DNA of 64,000 bases, taken from positions 1 to 64,000 of the forward strand of contig NZ_LYBM01000031.1 of the NCBI RefSeq assembly GCF_001707825.1, given 5' to 3'. Positions within the stretch are counted from its first letter, which is position 1, and each line of letters begins with the position of its first letter. This DNA comes from Veronia pacifica (GTDB lineage Bacteria > Pseudomonadota > Gammaproteobacteria > Enterobacterales > Vibrionaceae). Below are positions 29,664 to 38,679 of this stretch, piece by piece. A program made the position numbers and the translations under genes. The notes under the pieces are model-generated. The model was not told where the DNA came from. It made no database searches and saw nothing but the letters and a program-made list of their open reading frames with translations.

Positions 29664-29948
29664 ATGGAAATGAACCCTGTTTTTGCTCGCAGACTTTATC
29701 TGGCCTACCTTGTGGACAGCCTCGAGAAACCCAACGTACCTGCATTGATAGAGATCACTGGCTGGCCGCGCAGAACTATTCAGGACGCCATTAAGTCTTT
29801 GCCAAGTTTTGGTTTTGAGTTGTCGTTCGTGCAGGACGGGCATCGTCATAACGATGGCTATTATCAGATAGAAGGATGGGGGCCAATTGACAGACAATGG
29901 GTATATGACGCAAGTAAGTCACTGGCCCAGCAGTTCGAAACTGCTTAA
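29664..29948 (+). CDS. Winged helix-turn-helix protein (HTH_43-like)
   Basis: 94 residues. The centre reads as a winged helix (PALIEITGWPRRTIQDAIKSL is the likely HTH, about residues 28-48), followed by a beta-wing ending YYQIEGWGPI. I recall similar small HTH_43 proteins in vibrios; the target is unknown. Its stop overlaps the stop of the opposite-strand DUF1499 gene by four bases (TTAA). Confidence 0.7.
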   Translation: MEMNPVFARRLYLAYLVDSLEKPNVPALIEITGWPRRTIQDAIKSLPSFGFELSFVQDGHRHNDGYYQIEGWGPIDRQWVYDASKSLAQQFETA

Positions 29949-30391
29949 TCAATCTGATTCTTTTCTACCAGCGCCTCGCGAAGCCTTTTCGCCCTGTTGC
30001 GGTTAGCACCGAGGTCGGAGTAGCCGACGCGAGATTCAGATCTGACAATCAGCTGATCATCTCTTATGCGCACTTCTAAATCGTCGACAAAACCGAGGAT
30101 AGGGCTGGAGTACTCAAATCTTGCATAATTCTTTTTCCACTCGGCAAGTTTTGCTCCAGGAAGTGAAAGAGCGGCTTCCGTTATCTTCTCCATCGTTGCT
30201 TCGCTGGTGAGCACGTATGGCTCCAAGAAAAAGTTGTCGCGTACATCTTGAGTAGAAACACAGTTAGGGCTACTTCCACAAGGCTGTAGGGATCTATCTT
30301 CCACTTCTGTGACACCTGATGAGCAGCCGGTGAGGAAAAATATAGCTGCTGAAAACAACGTGAGTTCAATTCGGAATAGAGTAGGTGTCAT
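29945..30391 (-). CDS. DUF1499 family lipoprotein
   Basis: 148 residues. The start at 30391 gives a lipoprotein signal with lipobox LTGC (Cys23) and has GAGGT upstream; an extension to 30448 overlaps the thioesterase and is rejected. The mature part contains CGSSPNCVST, the hallmark cysteine pair of DUF1499, and ends in the conserved SRVGYSDLGANRNR segment. Function unknown. It sits 31 bp after the thioesterase gene and likely shares its FadR-controlled promoter. Confidence 0.82.
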   Translation of the reverse strand: MTPTLFRIELTLFSAAIFFLTGCSSGVTEVEDRSLQPCGSSPNCVSTQDVRDNFFLEPYVLTSEATMEKITEAALSLPGAKLAEWKKNYARFEYSSPILGFVDDLEVRIRDDQLIVRSESRVGYSDLGANRNRAKRLREALVEKNQID

Positions 30392-30422
30392 TTCATTTAC
30401 CTCAGATACATTAAACCGTTTG

Positions 30423-30983
30423 TTATGCGGCGGCACTATTGCTACCACTTTTCATCAGACTATCTTCTCTTTTTACATCCAGTAGTGCCTTCCATTTATT
30501 AACAGCTTGAGGCAACACAGGCGTATCTGTGTACCGTGATGTACCAATAAGTTCAGTTATATGTATCTGTTTTCCTTGCGCGGTATGGCAAACAGCACGG
30601 GCATGAGCAATACAGTGCAGTCCTTTATCGCTGACAAACTTGTGCTCAAAGTACATATATTTCTCATCCCAGCCAAGAAGTTGTGTTTCTAAAGTGAATT
30701 TACAGAGAGGGGGGATGCTCTTGATGAATGTAAATTCGCTGGCATTGACTGAGAATTTAAGATTTCGTCTAAGCATTTTTGACAGGGCGCCAACTTGGGC
30801 AAGAAAATTAGCTCGACCAATATCATTGAAGGAAGAATAGCGCGAGTTAGTAAGGTGAAAGTAGATGTCGCAATCTGTTGGCAATGCCCGAAAGGACAAC
30901 GTAGTTTTATCGAATGCATCAACCCTGTTTGTTTTGAATATTCGCAACATAACCACAAAGATTAATCGAAAAATAAGATTCAT
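30423..30983 (-). CDS. Acyl-CoA thioesterase-like hot-dog protein (4HBT_2)
   Basis: 186 residues. There is an N-terminal hydrophobic stretch (about 1-16), then a hot-dog fold with DCDIYFHLTNSRY, the Asp/His/Asn region of 4HBT thioesterases, near residues 37-49. It is predicted to hydrolyse acyl-CoA or acyl-ACP thioesters. A FadR-like site lies 36 bp before the ATG, as for fadE. E. coli fadM, also a hot-dog thioesterase, is FadR-regulated, and I recall a FadR-controlled thioesterase in Vibrio cholerae. GGGAATGAAG precedes the start. Confidence 0.83.
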   Translation of the reverse strand: MNLIFRLIFVVMLRIFKTNRVDAFDKTTLSFRALPTDCDIYFHLTNSRYSSFNDIGRANFLAQVGALSKMLRRNLKFSVNASEFTFIKSIPPLCKFTLETQLLGWDEKYMYFEHKFVSDKGLHCIAHARAVCHTAQGKQIHITELIGTSRYTDTPVLPQAVNKWKALLDVKREDSLMKSGSNSAAA

Positions 30984-31369
30984 ACTTCATTCCCTGACTG
31001 TTTTTCACTCAAGGCTATCAGAGGTCATACCAGTGAGCAAGTTCGGGTTATGAACTGATCTTCTGACTGATTGCGTTGGTGAGATAAAATTACAGCGCAA
31101 ATCTGAATGTTTACTGTCTTTCGCTGTCACATTTAATATCTTGTAAATAGTGGTTTTTTAGGAAGGTAGGCTGTTCTGCTCTTTTTATAACCCTACTGAT
31201 AAAATACTAAAATCCGTGATCTTGCTGCTAGAGTGGGGCACCGCTCTTTGAATCAGCCCTCACATTTCTCATTTATGACTTTGCCACCCGGCAGTTTTTT
31301 GACACAGTGCCTGCACAAATGTTGTTTGCGTGGGAACAATCCGTAAATAGCAAAAAAATGGAAAGCGAT
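30984..31369. other. Intergenic region between thioesterase and DUF2919 genes
   Basis: 386 bp, AT-rich, holding a FadR-like site near the thioesterase and the promoter region of the rightward DUF2919 gene. No other gene or terminator is evident. Confidence 0.5.
31019..31035 (-). promoter_or_regulatory. FadR-like operator upstream of the thioesterase gene
   Basis: On the minus strand CACTGGTATGACCTCTG matches 12 of 16 fixed positions of the FadR consensus. It shares the 13-base core TGGTATGACCTCT with the fadE operator. Its distance to the ATG (36 bp) is close to that at fadE (42 bp). Confidence 0.75.
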
Positions 31370-31825
31370 ATGCTACTCGATAACCCGGATCATTTTGATC
31401 AGCATGGAAACAGAAAAGCGCCTTGGTTGTTTTGGTTTGCCACTGTATTTCTTGCACGCGCATGGTGGATTTTTGTTTTTGCAGGTGCCAGCCGTGGTCA
31501 AGGTGAGACCTTACTGAGCCTGTTTTATCCTGACAAATACGCGCTCTATACCGGGTTTGTCACTGGGACGCCTGCACTCTGTTTGATGTTGCTGGCGGGC
31601 AGTCAGCATCTCTTTCCCGTGTGGTTAAAAGCAAAGTGGCAATATCTCTGGTGGTTACTCCCGGCGAGTTGCCTCGTTGATTTAGCGATTCAGGTAAAGC
31701 ACATGATGATGCTTCATTGGCAGTTTCAATGGAGTGCTGCTGTCACCCTTGTAGTAGGGGGCTGGGTCACTTTTTACCTTTTGAAGAGTCGTCGAGTAAG
31801 GCTGCTCTTTTCTGTCCCGGAGTAG
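31370..31825 (+). CDS. DUF2919 family membrane protein (YfeZ-like)
   Basis: 151 residues with four predicted transmembrane helices and a conserved start of the type NPDHFDQHGNRKAP before helix one. E. coli YfeZ is a distant counterpart; function is unknown. Start choice is uncertain: 31370 gives the family-like N-terminus and has GGAAAG upstream; ATG 31358 and GTG 31307 are in frame. It is followed ten bases later by an exported protein gene, suggesting an operon. Confidence 0.72.
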   Translation: MLLDNPDHFDQHGNRKAPWLFWFATVFLARAWWIFVFAGASRGQGETLLSLFYPDKYALYTGFVTGTPALCLMLLAGSQHLFPVWLKAKWQYLWWLLPASCLVDLAIQVKHMMMLHWQFQWSAAVTLVVGGWVTFYLLKSRRVRLLFSVPE

Positions 31826-31835
31826 AGAATCATTT

Positions 31836-32228
31836 ATGAATGACTGGAAAAAAGGTTTCGTACTTTTTAGTGCCATGCTCAGTCCTCTGGCGATGGCAGA
31901 CTGGCAAGTTGATATTGCCTTTGAGTTTTCAAGAAAAGGGAAAACCCAAAGTACTGAAACGTCAGTATCACTGGTACCCGGTGAGGAGACCCTGTTGTTC
32001 GAGGTCAACTCAGGAAGAACTTTGATTGGAAAAGCTGAGCTTATTGATGTAACCGCTGATGAGGTCAGTATCGCGATGTTGATTCAGGAGCAACTGGATG
32101 ACGGTGCGAAACGGACGATTATGTCGCCGGTAATGAAAACCGGATTGAACATTCCCACCTCTTTTGACGTGAGTGATAGTCAGTCTGAGGAATTTGCTTC
32201 GTTAAAGATTCAACTGACATCAGTATAA
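31836..32228 (+). CDS. Hypothetical exported protein
   Basis: 130 residues, not recognised. The first 21 residues look like a signal peptide ending SPLAMA before DWQVDIAFEF. The mature part is all-beta in character with alternating polar and hydrophobic residues, without cysteines or clear motifs. ATG at 31836 is ten bases after the DUF2919 stop, preceded by GAGAATC. It is probably a small periplasmic or secreted protein and may act with its membrane neighbour; that is inference. Confidence 0.65.
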   Translation: MNDWKKGFVLFSAMLSPLAMADWQVDIAFEFSRKGKTQSTETSVSLVPGEETLLFEVNSGRTLIGKAELIDVTADEVSIAMLIQEQLDDGAKRTIMSPVMKTGLNIPTSFDVSDSQSEEFASLKIQLTSV

Positions 32229-32250
32229 AGACACACAAATTATCAATCCG

Positions 32251-32277
32251 AAAAGTCAGCATTGAGCTGACTTTTTA
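32251..32277 (+). terminator. Terminator after the exported-protein gene
   Basis: AAAAGTCAGC / GCTGACTTTT stem with loop ATTGA and a T5 run. Confidence 0.88.
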
Positions 32278-32579
32278 ATGCCTGTTTAATCCCACGTACA
32301 TAGCCAACGACTATCTCTTTTTACTCCTATCTAATACTTAAAAACATTAATTTACTTGTGGTTTTATGTGTCAGATATTAAGTTAACCCCGTGTGATCTG
32401 ATGACCTCCATTTGGCCGATTTTACGGGTGCCATGTTTACTGTTATTCCTCTTTCATTGCGTGATTTCTTTGTGCTGAAGAATGCTTTTACTGACATCCT
32501 CATTATATTTGCTGAGTCTGGAATCTTCAGGTTACTGGAGTAAACCCCTGATGGGGCGATTATTTTTTTGGAGGCTTTT
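32278..32579 (+). other. Leader region of the DyP peroxidase gene
   Basis: 302 bp, AT-rich at its start. It contains a 36-codon ORF (32433-32543, MFTVIPLSLRDFF...), then a CCCC-TGAT-GGGG hairpin (32545-32556) and a T-rich run ending just before the GGAGG ribosome site at 32570. The order leader ORF, hairpin, T-run, ribosome site resembles an attenuator, but the stem is only four pairs and the ORF has a poorly spaced ribosome site. Confidence 0.35.
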
Positions 32580-33485
32580 GTGGAAAACGCTCAAGGTGGC
32601 ATTGTGCCTGAAGCAGGTGCATTTGCGCTGTACGCATTAATTAAAATAAAAAAAGACACGTTAAAGGTTATTGACCGATGCTGCGACTTGGCATCACTGG
32701 CAGCTGATATTGCGCATTCGCAACCCGGTAGCCAGTTAAAAGCTGCCGTCTCGTTCAGCCCAGCTGTATGTCAGTCGTTATCACTGAGTGTGCCTGATGA
32801 TTTTTCAGCATTTACGTCGTTAGGGAAAAAAGATGCTGTTGCTCCTGCGACAGACTGTGATGTTCTCGTTCATATCCACTCTGAGAGACATGACCTCAAT
32901 TTTCATGCGCTCCGCGCGCTTCTGGCACCCATTGCCGATGAGGTCACCGTTATCGATGAAACATATGGTTATCGCTATCTGGATTCTCGTGACATGACTG
33001 GCTTTATTGATGGCACTGAGAACCCTAAAAAATATGATGCGAGAGCTGATGTGGCGATCATCAAAGAGGGTGAGTGCACAGGCGGTAGTGTTGTGTTGCA
33101 CCAACGCTATGTTCACAAGCTTTCAGCCTGGGAGCAGCTTGAAGTCGATAAGCAGGAAAAAATTATTGGCAGGACCAAAGCTGACTCGATTGAGCTCAGC
33201 GAGATGCCTGTTGATTCACATGTTGGCAGGGTCGATATCAAAGAAAAGGGCAAAGGGCTAAAAATAGTCCGTCACAGCCTGCCTTATGGCACGGTATCTG
33301 GTGAGCACGGTCTGCTATTTCTCGCTTACTGTAACAACCAACACAACCTTGATGTGATGGTTAAAAGCATGTTTGGTGAGAGTGATGGTAATACAGATGC
33401 AATGTTACGCTATTCGAGTGCTGTAACAGGTGCCTATATGTATGCACCTTCAACGAGTCAGCTGGCCACGTTGAGTAAAAGGTAA
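32580..33485 (+). CDS. DyP-type haem peroxidase (YfeX-like)
   Basis: 301 residues. Key residues agree with YfeX: Asp144 in GFIDGTENP, proximal haem ligand His214 in DSHVGRVD, and distal Arg231 in VRHSLPYG. Such enzymes use peroxide to oxidise porphyrinogens and dyes. There is no signal peptide, so it is cytosolic. The start is GTG at 32580, five bases after a perfect GGAGG; a TTG at 32568 lies before that ribosome site. It is convergent with crr. Confidence 0.93.
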   Translation: MENAQGGIVPEAGAFALYALIKIKKDTLKVIDRCCDLASLAADIAHSQPGSQLKAAVSFSPAVCQSLSLSVPDDFSAFTSLGKKDAVAPATDCDVLVHIHSERHDLNFHALRALLAPIADEVTVIDETYGYRYLDSRDMTGFIDGTENPKKYDARADVAIIKEGECTGGSVVLHQRYVHKLSAWEQLEVDKQEKIIGRTKADSIELSEMPVDSHVGRVDIKEKGKGLKIVRHSLPYGTVSGEHGLLFLAYCNNQHNLDVMVKSMFGESDGNTDAMLRYSSAVTGAYMYAPSTSQLATLSKR

Positions 33486-33514
33486 AAAAAAGCGCAGCTT
33501 ATAAGCTGCGCTTC
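33486..33514 (-). terminator. Terminator of the pts operon
   Basis: An AAGCGCAGCTTATAAGCTGCGCTT near-perfect stem, followed on the minus strand by T8. It ends crr transcription and may slow the convergent peroxidase transcript. Confidence 0.88.
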
Positions 33515-33530
33515 TCTATCTGCATATCAA

Positions 33531-34040
33531 TTATTTTTTAATACGCAGAACCGGGTTTTCGCCCACATTAACCGCACCAGTCAGCTTGTTCAGCTCTTTG
33601 ATCTCATCCATATTTGAGATAACAACAGGTGTCAGAATAGATTTCGCTTTCTCTTCCAGCATCGCCAGATCGAATTCGATGATTGGATCGCCAACTTTCA
33701 CCGTCTGACCTTCTTCAGCGATACGCTTAAAGCCTTCACCTTTCAGTTCAACGGTGTCGATACCGAAGTGAACAAACAGCTCAATACCGTCTTCTGATTC
33801 AATTGAGAATGCGTGGTTAGTTTCGAAAATTTTACCAATGGTACCGTTTACCGGTGCAACCATTTTGTCGCCAGAAGGCTTGATCGCGATACCGTCACCA
33901 ACGATTTTCTCAGCGAAAACAACGTCTGGCACATCTTCGATATTTACGATTTCACCTGAAAGCGGTGCAATAATTTCGATCGCATTCGCGTCATTGCTGT
34001 CTTCAGAAACCAGTTTCTTTAGTTTGTCAAACAGACCCAT
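33531..34040 (-). CDS. crr: PTS glucose-specific IIA component (EIIA-Glc)
   Basis: 169 residues, as in E. coli. It carries phosphate from HPr to the glucose permease and, by its phosphorylation state, controls adenylate cyclase and inducer exclusion. Phospho-acceptor His91 lies in [10 protein letters not shown] and the supporting His76 in FETNHAFS. It is the last gene of ptsH-ptsI-crr. Confidence 0.98.
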   Translation of the reverse strand: MGLFDKLKKLVSEDSNDANAIEIIAPLSGEIVNIEDVPDVVFAEKIVGDGIAIKPSGDKMVAPVNGTIGKIFETNHAFSIESEDGIELFVHFGIDTVELKGEGFKRIAEEGQTVKVGDPIIEFDLAMLEEKAKSILTPVVISNMDEIKELNKLTGAVNVGENPVLRIKK

Positions 34041-34079
34041 AGTGTTTGCTCCTAAGCGTTATCATTTTTCTGCTGTATT

Positions 34080-35804
34080 CTAGCAGACAGTTTTCTCAGC
34101 AATGAATTTTTCTACGTGTGCAGCGATTTCAGCGGCAGTAGGCATTGCCAGCGCTTCATCTGCCATCGCTTTCACATCGGCAAAATTAGCGTTACGTATA
34201 ATTTTTTTGACGCGTGGGATAGAGATAGCACTCATGCTGAACTCGTCAAGTCCCATACCCATCAACAGCAAGGTTGCGCGCTCATCACCCGCCAGCTCAC
34301 CACACATGCCTGTCCATTTGCCTTCTTTGTGAGAAGCATCAATAACTTGCTTGATCACAGTCAGTACTGCTGGTGACAGTGGGTTATACAGGTGTGAGAT
34401 CAGCTCATTTCCACGGTCTACTGCCAAAGTATACTGGGTCAGGTCGTTGGTACCAATACTGAAGAACGCAACTTCTTTTGCAAGATGGTGCGCAATTGCA
34501 GCTGCTGCTGGTGTTTCAACCATCACACCGATTTCGATGTTTTCGTCAAATGGTTTTTCTTCTTTACGAAGTTCAGCCTTATATTGCTCAATCGCTGCTT
34601 TTAGCTCTCGGATCTCTTCAACAGAGATGATCATCGGGAACATAATCCGCAGTTTGCCATGAGCAGAGGCACGCAAAATAGCACGAAGCTGATCACGAAG
34701 TATTTCACGACGATCAAGGCTTATACGCACGGCACGCCAGCCAAGGAACGGGTTCATTTCCTTTGGCAAGTCCATGTATGGCAGATCTTTATCACCACCA
34801 ATATCCATAGTACGGATAATAACAGGGTGGCCATGAGTTGCTTCAGCAACATCTTTGTACGCTTTGTACTGCTCTTCTTCTGTCGGCAGTGCATCACGAT
34901 CCATGAACAGGAATTCAGTACGATAAAGGCCAACACCTTCACCACCGTTACGGTTTACGCCGTCACAGTCTTTCACTGTACCTATGTTGCCGCATACTTC
35001 TACCTGATGACCATCAAGAGTGATTGCTGGTAAGTCTTTCAGCTTTGCCAGTTCTTCTTTCTCTGCCAGAAAGCTGTTGCGGATACTTTTGAAGCGTTCT
35101 AGCTCTTCTGCATTCGGATTAACGATGATTTGGTTGTTGATTGCATCAAGAACCAGCATGTCACCGTTTTTCACCTGCTGAGTGATGTCGTTGGTACCAA
35201 CAATGGCAGGCAGCTCAAGAGAACGTGCCATGATCGAGGTGTGCGAAGTGCGTCCACCGATATCTGTAATGAAACCAAGTACGTAATCAAGATTAATCTG
35301 TGCTGTTTCTGACGGTGTCAGATCATTAGCAACCAAGATCACTTCTTCATTAATCGCACTTAGCGATACGATGTTGATACCCAGTGCGTTTTTTACGAAA
35401 CGAGTGCCGATATCTCGGATATCCGTAGCGCGTTCTTTCAGGTATTCGTCATCCAGCGATTCAAGAGTCTGCGCTTGCTCTTCAATAACACTGTGGATCG
35501 CATAATCGGCTGAATAGTTATCCTTGATCAGAGAGATAATCTCTTCTTCAAGTTCTTCATCTTCCAGCAACATAATGTGGCCTTCGAAGATGGCTTCTTT
35601 CTCTTCGCCGAAGGTTTCGCGAGCCTTCTCTTTGATGGCTTCTAGCTGTAGTTTTGATTTTTCGCGCGCATCAAAAAGACGCTGAATTTCTTGGTCCAGT
35701 TTGTCAGCCGGAACCGGATTTTTATTGATGACGATTTCGTCTTCTTGCAACAGAAGCGCTTTACCGAAAGCAATACCAGGAGATGCCAGGATACCTGAAA
35801 TCAT
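34080..35804 (-). CDS. ptsI: PTS enzyme I (phosphoenolpyruvate-protein phosphotransferase)
   Basis: 574 residues, typical. It transfers phosphate from PEP to HPr. Phospho-His188 lies in [13 protein letters not shown]. The PEP-binding C-terminal barrel shows [26 protein letters not shown] and the active cysteine in GMCGELAGD. It is the middle gene of the operon: 54 bp after ptsH, 39 bp before crr. Confidence 0.98.
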   Translation of the reverse strand: MISGILASPGIAFGKALLLQEDEIVINKNPVPADKLDQEIQRLFDAREKSKLQLEAIKEKARETFGEEKEAIFEGHIMLLEDEELEEEIISLIKDNYSADYAIHSVIEEQAQTLESLDDEYLKERATDIRDIGTRFVKNALGINIVSLSAINEEVILVANDLTPSETAQINLDYVLGFITDIGGRTSHTSIMARSLELPAIVGTNDITQQVKNGDMLVLDAINNQIIVNPNAEELERFKSIRNSFLAEKEELAKLKDLPAITLDGHQVEVCGNIGTVKDCDGVNRNGGEGVGLYRTEFLFMDRDALPTEEEQYKAYKDVAEATHGHPVIIRTMDIGGDKDLPYMDLPKEMNPFLGWRAVRISLDRREILRDQLRAILRASAHGKLRIMFPMIISVEEIRELKAAIEQYKAELRKEEKPFDENIEIGVMVETPAAAAIAHHLAKEVAFFSIGTNDLTQYTLAVDRGNELISHLYNPLSPAVLTVIKQVIDASHKEGKWTGMCGELAGDERATLLLMGMGLDEFSMSAISIPRVKKIIRNANFADVKAMADEALAMPTAAEIAAHVEKFIAEKTVC

Positions 35805-35858
35805 AGCCTTGTCCTACGTTGAATAGTGTAATGATGGATAAATGAAAAAAGAGCCGGA

Positions 35859-36116
35859 TTATTCCAGCTCGTCCATCAGCTTAACCAGAGTTTCAACCGC
35901 GTTTTCCGCTTCTGCGCCTTCTGCTTTGATAGTAACAACAGTACCTTGAGTCAGACCCAGAGTTTGCAGTTTAAACAGGCTGGTTGCGCTTGCTTCACGA
36001 CCGTTAGACTCAACAGTAATTTTCGCATCAAAGCCTTTTGCTTCTTTTACGAACTGAGCCGCAGGACGAGTGTGCAGACCGTTAGGAGCCGTGATTTCTA
36101 CTTGCTTCTGATACAT
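35859..36116 (-). CDS. ptsH: PTS phosphocarrier protein HPr
   Basis: 85 residues, as in E. coli. Phospho-His15 lies in [15 protein letters not shown]; Ser46 and the [10 protein letters not shown] helix are conserved. It shuttles phosphate from enzyme I to the sugar-specific IIA proteins. It is the first gene of the pts operon. Confidence 0.98.
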   Translation of the reverse strand: MYQKQVEITAPNGLHTRPAAQFVKEAKGFDAKITVESNGREASATSLFKLQTLGLTQGTVVTIKAEGAEAENAVETLVKLMDELE

Positions 36117-36244
36117 GTTTTACCCCAATGCATTAATAATTTATGTTCATGTAATAAATACTTGGCTAGCTTAAACCTATTGCAGGCGATTAGCCATAAT
36201 AGCGGTTAATTTAGCCAGAATTTGCCCACCTTGGCTTAACCTGT

Positions 36245-36272
36245 ATCAAATTTTTACGACATTTTTCGTCAA
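36245..36272 (-). promoter_or_regulatory. Candidate ptsH promoter
   Basis: On the minus strand TTGACG (36267-36272) is followed by 16 bases and TTTGAT (36245-36250). The -35 is good and the -10 is weak (four of six). It lies about 130 bp before the ptsH ATG. Confidence 0.4.
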
Positions 36273-36366
36273 CAGGCCATGTGTCTTTATCAGGTGGCTT
36301 TGTTTTATTTTGGAGCTAAAAATAAATAGCGGGGAATTTTTACTAGAGAGGGCTCGAAAAATCAAA

Positions 36367-36392
36367 TAAAAAAGCCCCTACCGGGGCTTTTA
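36367..36392 (-). terminator. Terminator of cysK
   Basis: AAAAGCCCC / GGGGCTTTT stem with a 3-base loop, then T6 on the minus strand, 38 bp beyond the cysK stop. Confidence 0.92.
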
Positions 36393-36430
36393 TGGGTTAA
36401 GAGTGCGGTTATGTGAAGCCGCGCAGAAAA

Positions 36431-37399
36431 TTATTGTTGGTTTTCTAGCTCAGTGAAAATACCAGCGAACAACGCTGTGCTGAGGTAACGCTCACCAGAA
36501 CTTGGCAAAATTGCAACAATGTTTTTGCCTGCAAACTCAGGCAGCTCGGCAACTCTGTTTGCAGCAACAACTGCTGCACCTGAAGAAATACCAGCCAGAA
36601 TACCTTCTTCTTCCATCAGACGACGGGCCATTGCAATCGCGTCATCAGAGCTAACTTGAACGACTTTGTCGACCAGCGATAAATCCAGGTTGCCAGGAAC
36701 GAATCCAGCACCGATACCTTGAATCTTGTGTGGAGCAGGTTGAACCTCATCACCCGCAATAGTTTGGGCAATGACAGGAGATTCAGTAGGCTCAACTGCG
36801 ACGGTTGTGATCGCCTTGCCTTTTGTTTGTTTGATGTAACGGCTGACGCCAGTCAGTGTACCACCAGTACCTACACCAGAAACGAAAACGTCAACTTCAC
36901 CATCTGTGTCTTCCCAGATCTCAGGGCCCGTTGTTTTTTCGTGAATTTCAGGGTTCGCAGGGTTGTTGAACTGCTGTAGCATCAAATATTTGGATGGGTC
37001 AGAAGCAACAATTTCTTCCGCTTTGGCTATCGCACCTTTCATGCCTTTTGGTGCTTCTGTAAGAACCAGGTTTGCACCCAGCGCTTTGAGCAACTTACGG
37101 CGCTCCAGACTCATCGATTCTGGCATGGTCAGCGTCAGTTTATAACCACGTGCAGCTGCTACGTAAGCTAACGCGACGCCTGTGTTTCCGCTCGTTGGTT
37201 CAACCAGTTCAGTGCCCGCTTTGAGCTCACCAGACTTCTCTGCGTTCCAAATCATGTTTGCGCCAATACGGCACTTCACACTAAAGCTTGGGTTACGTGC
37301 TTCAATCTTAACCAGGACATTCCCATTACTTACCCGGTTCAAACGTACCAGTGGGGTATTTCCAATTGTTGTTGAATTATCTTCGTAAATTTTTCCCAT
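36431..37399 (-). CDS. cysK: Cysteine synthase A (O-acetylserine sulfhydrylase)
   Basis: 322 residues, typical. It makes cysteine from O-acetylserine and sulfide using PLP. The PLP lysine is Lys42 in [10 protein letters not shown], the substrate loop is [11 protein letters not shown], and the phosphate-binding loop is [10 protein letters not shown]. The order ptsH-cysK-cysZ is the same as in E. coli. A CGTATG/CATACG palindrome lies in its 5' untranslated region. Confidence 0.97.
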   Translation of the reverse strand: MGKIYEDNSTTIGNTPLVRLNRVSNGNVLVKIEARNPSFSVKCRIGANMIWNAEKSGELKAGTELVEPTSGNTGVALAYVAAARGYKLTLTMPESMSLERRKLLKALGANLVLTEAPKGMKGAIAKAEEIVASDPSKYLMLQQFNNPANPEIHEKTTGPEIWEDTDGEVDVFVSGVGTGGTLTGVSRYIKQTKGKAITTVAVEPTESPVIAQTIAGDEVQPAPHKIQGIGAGFVPGNLDLSLVDKVVQVSSDDAIAMARRLMEEEGILAGISSGAAVVAANRVAELPEFAGKNIVAILPSSGERYLSTALFAGIFTELENQQ

Positions 37400-37413
37400 C
37401 TCAATCGTTCCTT

Positions 37414-37427
37414 CGTATGGTCATACG
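37414..37427. promoter_or_regulatory. Palindrome in the cysK leader
   Basis: CGTATGGTCATACG is a six-base inverted repeat with a 2-base centre, 15-28 bp before the cysK ATG and just upstream of its AAGGAACG ribosome site. It may be an operator or a small hairpin affecting initiation. No regulator is recognised. Confidence 0.4.
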
Positions 37428-37531
37428 TTTCGTGTTAATACAGCATATACAGCGTGGATAGATTGAAAAGTAACAGATAGTTATATGATATTGTTTGAGG
37501 GTCGTTTAATCGCGAAAAACGAGGGAAGAAA

Positions 37532-37570
37532 CCACCTGATCCCATTTATCTATAATAGGACCAGGTGTTT
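37532..37570. repeat. Inverted repeat between cysZ and cysK
   Basis: ACCTGATCC near 37533 and GGACCAGGT near 37558 form a nine- or ten-base stem with one mismatch, around an AT-rich loop that contains TATAAT (37551-37556). It may be a weak terminator for cysZ on the minus strand. Confidence 0.4.
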
Positions 37571-37586
37571 TAAGTCAGGAGGTGTT

Positions 37587-37616
37587 ATGCAGCCTCAGCG
37601 AGCGCGTTTGAGTTAA
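37587..37616 (+). CDS. Possible 9-residue peptide with a strong ribosome site
   Basis: ATG at 37587 opens a nine-codon frame (MQPQRARLS) ending in TAA. It is preceded by AGGAGGT with six bases to the ATG, the strongest ribosome site in this stretch, and TATAAT lies 31 bp upstream. It runs opposite to cysZ and cysK and ends 21 bp before the cysZ stop. No leader-peptide logic (cysteine codons) is seen. It may be chance. Confidence 0.25.
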   Translation: MQPQRARLS

Positions 37617-37637
37617 CCTCGGTTACATTACAGCGTG

Positions 37638-38399
37638 TTAATAGTTACCGTGCTTATTTCTGTACTCATCAACCCACATCGCTGTCGCGCCGCATACTGC
37701 TGCCGGCATCACAAACAGGTTAAGTATTGGTGTCATGGTAAAGAGCATGACCAGACTGCCAAAGCTTAGTGCTGAACCGCGTCTTTCACTCAATGATAGC
37801 TTCATGTCGCCAAATGATACTTTGTGGTTATCAAATGGATAGTCACAATATTGAATACTCATCATCCATGCACTGAACAAAAACCACAGCACTGGGCCTA
37901 AGGTTTGACCAATCGCGGGTATCAACATTAGCAGCAGTAAGCCGAGTGCTTTTGGAAGGTAGTACCAAAGCTTTTGCCATTCCCGCTTAAATATTCGTGG
38001 TAAGTCTTTTAGCACGTCAACCAGCCCTGTATCCGGTGCGCGTTTTCCCGTGAGTCTGGCCTCAAGGTGTTCTGATAGCAAGCCATTAAACGGGGCGGCT
38101 ATCCAGTTAGCTACGGTACTGAAAAAGTAAGAGCATACGACCAACAGAGCAATAGCAACTAACGGCCAAATAAGGTAAGTCAACCAGTCCAGCCAGCCCG
38201 GTATGTAGGAGAGCCAGCTATCGAGCCAAGTATTCAGCTGAGACAGAACAAACATGATCAGGCTACCCATTAACAGTAGGTTGATGATTAGCGGAATGAT
38301 CACAAAACGACGGATACCTGGGGTGAAAGCAAGTGAAAAGCCCCTGATAAAATATCGCTCCCCAGAAGAAGGTTGTTGTACAAGGTTCGCTGGATTCAT
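37638..38399 (-). CDS. cysZ: Sulfate transporter CysZ
   Basis: 253 residues with four to six hydrophobic segments and the family motifs [17 protein letters not shown] at the N-terminus and [12 protein letters not shown] in the middle. It supports sulfate uptake for cysteine synthesis in the inner membrane. The ATG at 38399 has AAAGGAGAT upstream; the long in-frame extension to 38591 is rejected. It is divergent from zipA and is followed by cysK, its pathway partner. Confidence 0.95.
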   Translation of the reverse strand: MNPANLVQQPSSGERYFIRGFSLAFTPGIRRFVIIPLIINLLLMGSLIMFVLSQLNTWLDSWLSYIPGWLDWLTYLIWPLVAIALLVVCSYFFSTVANWIAAPFNGLLSEHLEARLTGKRAPDTGLVDVLKDLPRIFKREWQKLWYYLPKALGLLLLMLIPAIGQTLGPVLWFLFSAWMMSIQYCDYPFDNHKVSFGDMKLSLSERRGSALSFGSLVMLFTMTPILNLFVMPAAVCGATAMWVDEYRNKHGNY

Positions 38400-38679
38400 A
38401 ACATCTCCTTTGTAAGTCTGTTGACATGGTAATGGCTTTACCATGGCATGTACAAGGTTCTCCTTGTTTACTCTTTCAACAATAGACGCGCCAAAAGTCA
38501 GATATAACAACCACTTTTTAGACAGAACTGGCCTCTGGGCATTAACTTTTATTTCCTTTTTGATACAGTAATGGCTAAGTCTGTGCGACATTACTATAAC
38601 GTTGTGTCAGGGGGATGAGTGAAAAACGATACCCCTCACCATGGTAATACGTCGCTAATTGAACACATGCTGAGATGAA

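Larger units (their letters stand above)
36117..36430. other. ptsH upstream region and cysK downstream region
   Basis: 314 bp. It holds the ptsH control region (near 36117-36300) and the cysK terminator at 36367-36392. No gene is evident and no convincing CRP site was found by eye. Confidence 0.5.

Noticed and set aside
38400-38591. N-terminal extension of cysZ
   Set aside because: A strong ribosome site and the family N-terminus support the start at 38399.
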